A stretch of 35,694 nucleotides of DNA, from NCBI GenBank assembly GCA_017395215.1, contig JAFPVW010000068.1, positions 1-35,694 of the forward strand. Reading direction: 5' to 3'. Both the position numbers and the translations under genes were made by a program. This document shows positions 31,901 to 35,694 of the stretch, in pieces. The notes below the pieces were generated by a model. That model did not search any database, had not been told where the DNA came from, and was given only the letters and a program-made list of their open reading frames with translations. Source of the DNA: Prevotella sp. Lineage in GTDB: Bacteria > Bacteroidota > Bacteroidia > Bacteroidales > Bacteroidaceae. Position 1 is the stretch's first letter, and each line of letters opens with the position of its first letter.

Positions 31901-33132
31901 TGTTCAATCTTACTGATTCTTTCGAGCGCCTCCATCAGCCGGGCGCGCGGACAGGCGATGTTCAGGCGGATGTAGCCCTCGCCCGACTGCGGGCCGTACA
32001 TCGTACCGGGGTTCACCCAGACACGGGCTTTCTGCAGCAGAAGGTCGGCGTATTGTTGGGAGGTCATGCCGGTGGCCGTAATATCGACCCAAGGCAGGTA
32101 GGTGCCTTCCAAGGGACGGGGCTGCCACTGGGGGAGATGCTTTGCGGCAAAGTCGCAAAGCGCCGTGTAGTTGCCCCAGAGATACTGGCATAGCTCGTCG
32201 AGCCACGCCTCGCTCTCGTTGTAGGCGGCGATGAGCGCTACGGGACCGAAGGGGCCTACGTCGCACACTTCGTTGATGTTGATGGCGCGGTCCAGTCGGC
32301 GGCGCCATTCAGGCTGTGCGCAGATGATGTTGGCTATCTGCAGACCGGCCGTGTTGAACGACTTCGACGGCGAGTTCAGCACGACGCTGTTCTGGCGGCA
32401 CTGTTCGCTGACGGCAGCAAAGGGCTGGAACGTGTGGCCGGGCATGATGAGTTCGCAGTGTATCTCGTCGCTCACCACCTTGACGCCGTGGCGAAGGCAG
32501 ATGTCGTTCATGCGCTCCAGCTCGTCGCGGGTCCAGACGCGGCCCGTCGGGTTGTGGGGGTTGCAGAGCAGGAAGACGGTGGTCTTCTCGTCGGCGCAGC
32601 AGGCTTCGAAGTCAGTCCAGTCTACCTCGAAGCGGTTCTGTTTGTTGCTGTAGTACAGCAACAGACGGGACTCCAGCACCTCGCAGCCGTTGTTGCGGAT
32701 GCTGGAGAAGAAGCAGTTGTAGTCGGGCGACAGTATCAGCACTTTCTCGCCGGGCATCGTCAGCGCCTTGATGGCCACCGACATGGCCGGCACGACGCCC
32801 GTGGTGTATAGAATCTCCTCGCGACGGATGGTCCACTGGTGTCGGCGCTGGAACCACGCGATGATAGCTTCGTAGTAGTCGTTGCCAACCACCGTATAGC
32901 CGAACACCCCGTGCTCAGCCCGTTTCCTCACGGCTTCCAGGATGGCGGGAGCGGCCTTGAAGTCCATGTCGGCCACCCAGAGGGGGATAACATCGGCAGA
33001 AGGACTCTCATCCCACTTCACGCAGCCCGTGCCGCGCCGCTCTATCAGTTCGTCGAAGGGCCCACCCAAGCCCTCCCCAAGGGAGGGATGTTCAATTACT
33101 TGGTGGGGACACTCATTGTCTGTTTTTTTCAT
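31897..33132 (-). CDS. MalY/PatB-type pyridoxal-phosphate C-S lyase/aminotransferase
   Basis: A 411-residue fold-type I PLP enzyme of the MalY/PatB group, which cleaves cystathionine or cysteine C-S bonds or acts as an aminotransferase. Seen are CNPHNPTGRVW, VVSDEIHCELI and NSPSKSFNTAGLQ with the PLP lysine at residue 257, and a C-terminal WVNPGTMYG segment. I use the ATG at 33132; a GTG at 33156 is also in frame. Homologues start with a few residues before F-D-E-L-I-E-R-R-G-T. Here about 24 residues come first, including HPSLGEGLGGP from palindromic element D at 33060. It overlaps the downstream C_GCAxxG_C_C gene by four bases. Confidence 0.9.
   Translation of the reverse strand: MKKTDNECPHQVIEHPSLGEGLGGPFDELIERRGTGCVKWDESPSADVIPLWVADMDFKAAPAILEAVRKRAEHGVFGYTVVGNDYYEAIIAWFQRRHQWTIRREEILYTTGVVPAMSVAIKALTMPGEKVLILSPDYNCFFSSIRNNGCEVLESRLLLYYSNKQNRFEVDWTDFEACCADEKTTVFLLCNPHNPTGRVWTRDELERMNDICLRHGVKVVSDEIHCELIMPGHTFQPFAAVSEQCRQNSVVLNSPSKSFNTAGLQIANIICAQPEWRRRLDRAININEVCDVGPFGPVALIAAYNESEAWLDELCQYLWGNYTALCDFAAKHLPQWQPRPLEGTYLPWVDITATGMTSQQYADLLLQKARVWVNPGTMYGPQSGEGYIRLNIACPRARLMEALERISKIEQ
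33060..33088. repeat. palindromic element copy D (second subfamily)
   Basis: GCCCACCCAAGCCC followed by TCCCCAAGGGAGGGA, with the hairpin CCCTCCCCAAGGGAGGG. It encodes HPSLGEGLGGP near the MalY N-terminus. Similarity to copy E continues into the flanking TGTT(C/T)AAT. Confidence 0.85.
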
Positions 33133-33148
33133 TCTATAGCATTTACTA

Positions 33149-34018
33149 TTAAACACCCCTCCCTTTGGGAGGGCTTGGGTGGGCTTCTATCACACAATCG
33201 TTCGGCTGGCGCACGTTTTCGTCTATCGTCACGCTGCCTATCGAGTCGGCCACGATGTGCCCGCTGGTCGGGTTCTTGATGTTCTCGATGTGCCCGCGGA
33301 TGTCGGCCTCCACCGTCGAATACTCGAAGACGCGGTCGCACATCGGGTCGAAGGTGCAGTTCTCGAGCACCAGGTCCTGCGTGTAGCAGAGCAGCTGCTC
33401 GCCGGCCAGGTGACAGTTCACGAGCCTGACGTTCTTTGAGTGCCAGGCCAGATACTCACCGTCGAGCACCGAGTCGTAGACGGTCACGTTCTCGCACTCC
33501 CAGAACGAGTCCTTCGTCAGGATGTTGGCGTTGTGAATCTCCACATTGCGGCAGTACTGGAACACGTACTTCGAGTCGCTCTGCAGCCCGTCGACATAGA
33601 TGTTCTGCGAGAACATGAAGGGATAAGTACCGCCGTGCAGCCGTACATTCTTCAGCCGCAGGCCGTCCACGCGCCAGAACGTCTCGTCGGCATCGGTTAT
33701 CTCCACGTCCTCCAGTTCGACGTTCTTCATCTCGCGGAAGAACTTCGGCCCGTCGATGCGGCAGCGGCGCATCACGAGGTCGTTGGTGTACCAGATGGCC
33801 GAACGCGAACCCTCGGCAAAGTAGCAGTCCTCGATGAGTGCACCGTCGACGTGCCACCACGGATACTTGCCGTAGAACTTGCAGTTGCGGGCCTCCATGC
33901 GCTGGCACTGCTTGATGCCCGACTCGCCGTCGGTAATGGTGATGTTCTCTAACTGAAGGTCATGGGAGGCGAACAGCGGTCGCTCGCCGCCGAACTTTTG
34001 GTCTTTAATCAGTTTCAT
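33149..34018 (-). CDS. DUF3737 family protein (right-handed beta-helix)
   Basis: A 289-residue protein of the DUF3737 family, built of short repeats typical of a right-handed parallel beta-helix (for example MEARNCKFYGKYPWWHVDGA, then LIEDCYFAEGSRSAIWYTND). Biochemical role unknown; it lacks a signal peptide. I recall DUF3737 genes next to MalY-type genes in other Firmicutes and Bacteroidota, which suggests a shared process. The last residues, EAHPSPPKGRGV, come from palindromic element E, which supplies the C-terminus and lies just before the stop. The gene starts 14 bases inside the YitT gene. Confidence 0.85.
   Translation of the reverse strand: MKLIKDQKFGGERPLFASHDLQLENITITDGESGIKQCQRMEARNCKFYGKYPWWHVDGALIEDCYFAEGSRSAIWYTNDLVMRRCRIDGPKFFREMKNVELEDVEITDADETFWRVDGLRLKNVRLHGGTYPFMFSQNIYVDGLQSDSKYVFQYCRNVEIHNANILTKDSFWECENVTVYDSVLDGEYLAWHSKNVRLVNCHLAGEQLLCYTQDLVLENCTFDPMCDRVFEYSTVEADIRGHIENIKNPTSGHIVADSIGSVTIDENVRQPNDCVIEAHPSPPKGRGV
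33156..33186. repeat. palindromic element copy E (second subfamily)
   Basis: CCCCTCCCTTTGGGAGGG then CTTGGGTGGGCTT, the reverse complement of copy D with few differences, 67 bases away. It encodes the AHPSPPKGRG tail of the DUF3737 protein. Confidence 0.85.
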
Positions 34019-34916
34019 GTTTAGTTTCCGGTTTCTTCATTCTTACCTTAAAGTGGTCGAAGCCCTCGCCGTAGACGCCGATGACGGCACTCTGCGACAC
34101 GAAGGCCGTCGGGTCGACCTCGTTGATAATGCGGAATATCAGGTTGCTCTGGCGGCGCTTGGCCAGCACGAACAGCATCTTCACGTCCTTGCCCGAATAG
34201 AAGCCCTGTGCATCGACGACGGTGCAGCCGCGGTGGGGCTCGCGGTTGATGCGCTCGCCTATCTCGCGGTACTTGTCGGAGATGATGAAGAACTGCACCG
34301 AACGGCGCGCCGACTCCACCACCTGGTCGATACAGAAGGCCGTGACGTAGAGCACGACGTAGCCGTAGATGACCTTCTCCCAGTCGTGCAGCACGAAATA
34401 GGAGCAGGAGATGATGATGACGTCGCAGATCATGATGACGCGGCCCAGCGACACGTCGCGATACTTATTGATGATGGCCGCAATGATGTCGGTGCCGCCC
34501 GTCGAGCCATTGTTGGCCAGGCCCAGCCCGACGCCGCAGCCGCAGAACACCGCGCCGATGATGGCTGCCATGAAGGGCTGGTCCTCAAGCAGGTGGGCAC
34601 TGTAATGGTCGGCCAACACGCCGATGCTTACCGTCAGCACAGCCACGGCATAGATGGTCTTCACGCAGAACTTCAGCCCGAGCACCCTGAGCGCCACCGC
34701 CAGCAGGGCGCCGTTGATGACAAAGTAGCTCACCTGTACGGGAATGCCGGTAGCCCAGTAGAGGATTGACGACACACCGGCCACGCCGCCCGTCGTGATG
34801 TTGTTTGGCAACAGGAATACACCCCACCCGATGGCATAGCTCATCATGGCGATGGTGATGATGATATAGTCGCGCAGCTCCTTCCCGAAGCTGGATTTGC
34901 TGAGTGTAGCAGTCAT
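34005..34916 (-). CDS. YitT family membrane protein
   Basis: A 303-residue protein with five to six hydrophobic segments (about residues 15-195), starting near YIIITIAMMSYAIGWGVFLL. A C-terminal cytosolic DUF2179 domain (VVDAQGFYSGKDVKMLFVLA) follows. This is the YitT/YpjC architecture. Transport function is suspected but unproven. Its ATG lies 19 bases after a -7 box, and it leads the YitT-DUF3737-MalY-C_GCAxxG_C_C operon, overlapping the second gene by 14 bases. Confidence 0.9.
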   Translation of the reverse strand: MTATLSKSSFGKELRDYIIITIAMMSYAIGWGVFLLPNNITTGGVAGVSSILYWATGIPVQVSYFVINGALLAVALRVLGLKFCVKTIYAVAVLTVSIGVLADHYSAHLLEDQPFMAAIIGAVFCGCGVGLGLANNGSTGGTDIIAAIINKYRDVSLGRVIMICDVIIISCSYFVLHDWEKVIYGYVVLYVTAFCIDQVVESARRSVQFFIISDKYREIGERINREPHRGCTVVDAQGFYSGKDVKMLFVLAKRRQSNLIFRIINEVDPTAFVSQSAVIGVYGEGFDHFKVRMKKPETKHETD

Positions 34917-34935
34917 ATTTTTCGTTATTTGGCTG

Positions 34936-34943
34936 CAAAGGTA
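34936..34943 (-). promoter_or_regulatory. -7 box of the yitT operon
   Basis: Minus-strand TACCTTTG, 19 bases before the start at 34916. The likely -33 region falls in a heptamer repeat shared with the miaB promoter. Confidence 0.7.
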
Positions 34944-34950
34944 CGAAATA

Positions 34951-34978
34951 AATGAGAAATGAGAAATGAGAAATGGGA
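34951..34978. repeat. heptanucleotide tandem repeat between divergent promoters
   Basis: Four units of AATGAGA (the last is AATGGGA) lie between the two -7 boxes, at the distance expected for the -33 regions of both promoters. Confidence 0.85.
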
Positions 34979-34987
34979 AATATTTCG

Positions 34988-34995
34988 TAACTTTG
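34988..34995 (+). promoter_or_regulatory. -7 box of miaB
   Basis: TAACTTTG, 21 bases before the ATG at 35017. Confidence 0.7.
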
Positions 34996-35016
34996 CACCC
35001 AAATAAGCAAAAAAGG

Positions 35017-35694
35017 ATGAAAAAACTGTTGATTGAGACTTACGGCTGTCAGATGAACGTGGCCGACTCCGAAGTGGTAGCATCGGTCATGCAGATGGCT
35101 GGCTACGAGACGACCGACGACCTCGCACAGGCCGACGCCGTCTTCCTGAACACCTGCTCGGTGCGCGACAATGCCGAGCAGAAAATCTACCGCCGCCTGG
35201 AGGCTCTGAATGCCCTGCGGCGCCAGCGCCCCTTGATTATCGGCGTGCTGGGCTGCATGGCCGAGCGCGTGAAGGAACAGCTGCTCGAGCAGCACGGCGT
35301 CGACCTCGTGGCAGGCCCCGACGCCTATCTCTCGCTGCCCGACCTCATAGCGCAGGCCGAGACCGGCCATAAGGCCATCAACATCGAGCTGTCGACCAGC
35401 GAGACCTACCGCGACGTGGTGCCCCAGCGCATCGGTCTGGGCCACAAGATCGGGGGCTTCGTCAGCATCATGCGCGGCTGCAACAACTTCTGCCACTATT
35501 GCATCGTGCCTTACACCCGTGGCCGCGAGCGCAGCCGCGACGTGGAGAGCATATTGAGAGAGGTGCGCGACCTGCGCGACCGCGGCTTCAAGGAGGTGAC
35601 GCTGCTGGGCCAGAACGTCAACAGCTATAGCCCCCTCCAACCTCCCCCCGTAGGGGAGGCTATTAGAAGCCCCCTCCAACCTCCCCCCGTAGGG
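35017..35694 (+). CDS. miaB: tRNA-2-methylthio-N6-dimethylallyladenosine synthase, 3' end outside window
   Basis: MiaB is a radical-SAM methylthiotransferase that adds a methylthio group at A37 of tRNAs reading UNN codons. The 226 visible codons start [19 protein letters not shown]. They contain the three cysteines of the N-terminal auxiliary cluster ([22 protein letters not shown]) and the radical-SAM motif ([22 protein letters not shown]). Directly after the conserved LLGQNVNSY the chain reads [13 protein letters not shown], then SPLQPPPVG up to the window end. This is two tandem palindromic elements at the point where homologues normally continue into the barrel. The frame is intact as far as visible. 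Whether the gene resumes normally beyond 35694 cannot be seen, so it could be functional with a loop or broken. Confidence 0.93.
   Translation, partial: MKKLLIETYGCQMNVADSEVVASVMQMAGYETTDDLAQADAVFLNTCSVRDNAEQKIYRRLEALNALRRQRPLIIGVLGCMAERVKEQLLEQHGVDLVAGPDAYLSLPDLIAQAETGHKAINIELSTSETYRDVVPQRIGLGHKIGGFVSIMRGCNNFCHYCIVPYTRGRERSRDVESILREVRDLRDRGFKEVTLLGQNVNSYSPLQPPPVGEAIRSPLQPPPVG
35629..35661. repeat. palindromic element copy F, inside miaB
   Basis: AGCCCCCTCCAACC then TCCCCCCGTAGGGGAGGCT; encodes [11 protein letters not shown]. Its ends AGCC(T/C)CC and GGGGAGGCT can pair. Confidence 0.88.
35668..35694. repeat. palindromic element copy G, inside miaB, cut by the window end
   Basis: Identical to copy F as far as visible, in direct orientation, with a period of 39 bases (13 codons) from F. 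It encodes SPLQPPPVG. Confidence 0.88.

Noticed and set aside
1..35694. A polysaccharide utilisation locus
   Set aside because: PL11, GH98 and GH31 enzymes are present but scattered, with no SusC/SusD pair or dedicated regulator in the window.

Overview
The window reads as chromosomal DNA of a member of the Bacteroidales, most likely a gut or rumen Prevotellaceae. The reasons are: promoters of the Bacteroidota type (a TAnnTTTG -7 box precedes most transcription units); typical Bacteroidota enzymes (S46 dipeptidyl-peptidase, PL11, GH98, GH31, M64 peptidase, fused SpmA/SpmB, C_GCAxxG_C_C protein, DUF3737); and three secreted proteins carrying dockerin-type calcium-binding modules. Base composition is mostly GC-rich, with lower-GC patches inside the PL11 and M64 genes. 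There is no rRNA, tRNA, CRISPR array, intact insertion sequence or prophage.

Layout. 1-2291 (+): housekeeping cluster yicC-gmk-nadD. 2298-6119 (-): a very large secreted rhamnogalacturonan-lyase-type protein (PL11) ending in a dockerin. 6120-7430: a decayed stretch with a large hairpin, two tandem arrays, a 5'-truncated AAA ATPase and its duplicated promoter. 7431-13467 (-): an operon for fused SpmA/SpmB, a polysaccharide flippase, an S46 dipeptidyl-peptidase and a retropepsin-like/PDZ protein. 13528-17121 (-): two tandem sodium-dependent transporters and a ComEA-like helix-hairpin-helix protein. 17204-18217: a VanZ-like gene converging on a CYTH gene, which is coupled to a 51-residue membrane protein. 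18260-23634 (-): prfB, a GH31 alpha-glycosidase and a long-chain acyl-CoA ligase. 23733-31374 (+): an M20 deacetylase, a giant GH98 protein with an internal dockerin, and a dockerin/LRR/thioredoxin-like/M64 metallopeptidase. 31349-34916 (-): operon YitT, DUF3737, MalY-type C-S lyase, C_GCAxxG_C_C protein. 35017-end (+): miaB, cut by the window edge.

The most unusual signal is a family of short GC-rich palindromic repeats (about 30-39 bp, seven copies: 20532, 31387, 31514, 33060, 33156, 35629, 35668). Six copies lie inside reading frames without breaking them. The seventh, at 33156, supplies the C-terminus of one gene and lies just upstream of the next. They add Pro/Gly-rich peptides to GH31, a C_GCAxxG_C_C protein, DUF3737, a MalY-type lyase and MiaB. 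Different copies are read in either orientation. This resembles in outline the protein-coding palindromic elements of Rickettsia, and it explains several odd termini and loops here. Other points of interest are dockerin modules placed C-terminal, internal and N-terminal in three proteins with no cohesin in view, two promoters that imply leaderless or near-leaderless mRNAs (prfB and spmAB), and simple repeats placed in promoters or in frame.
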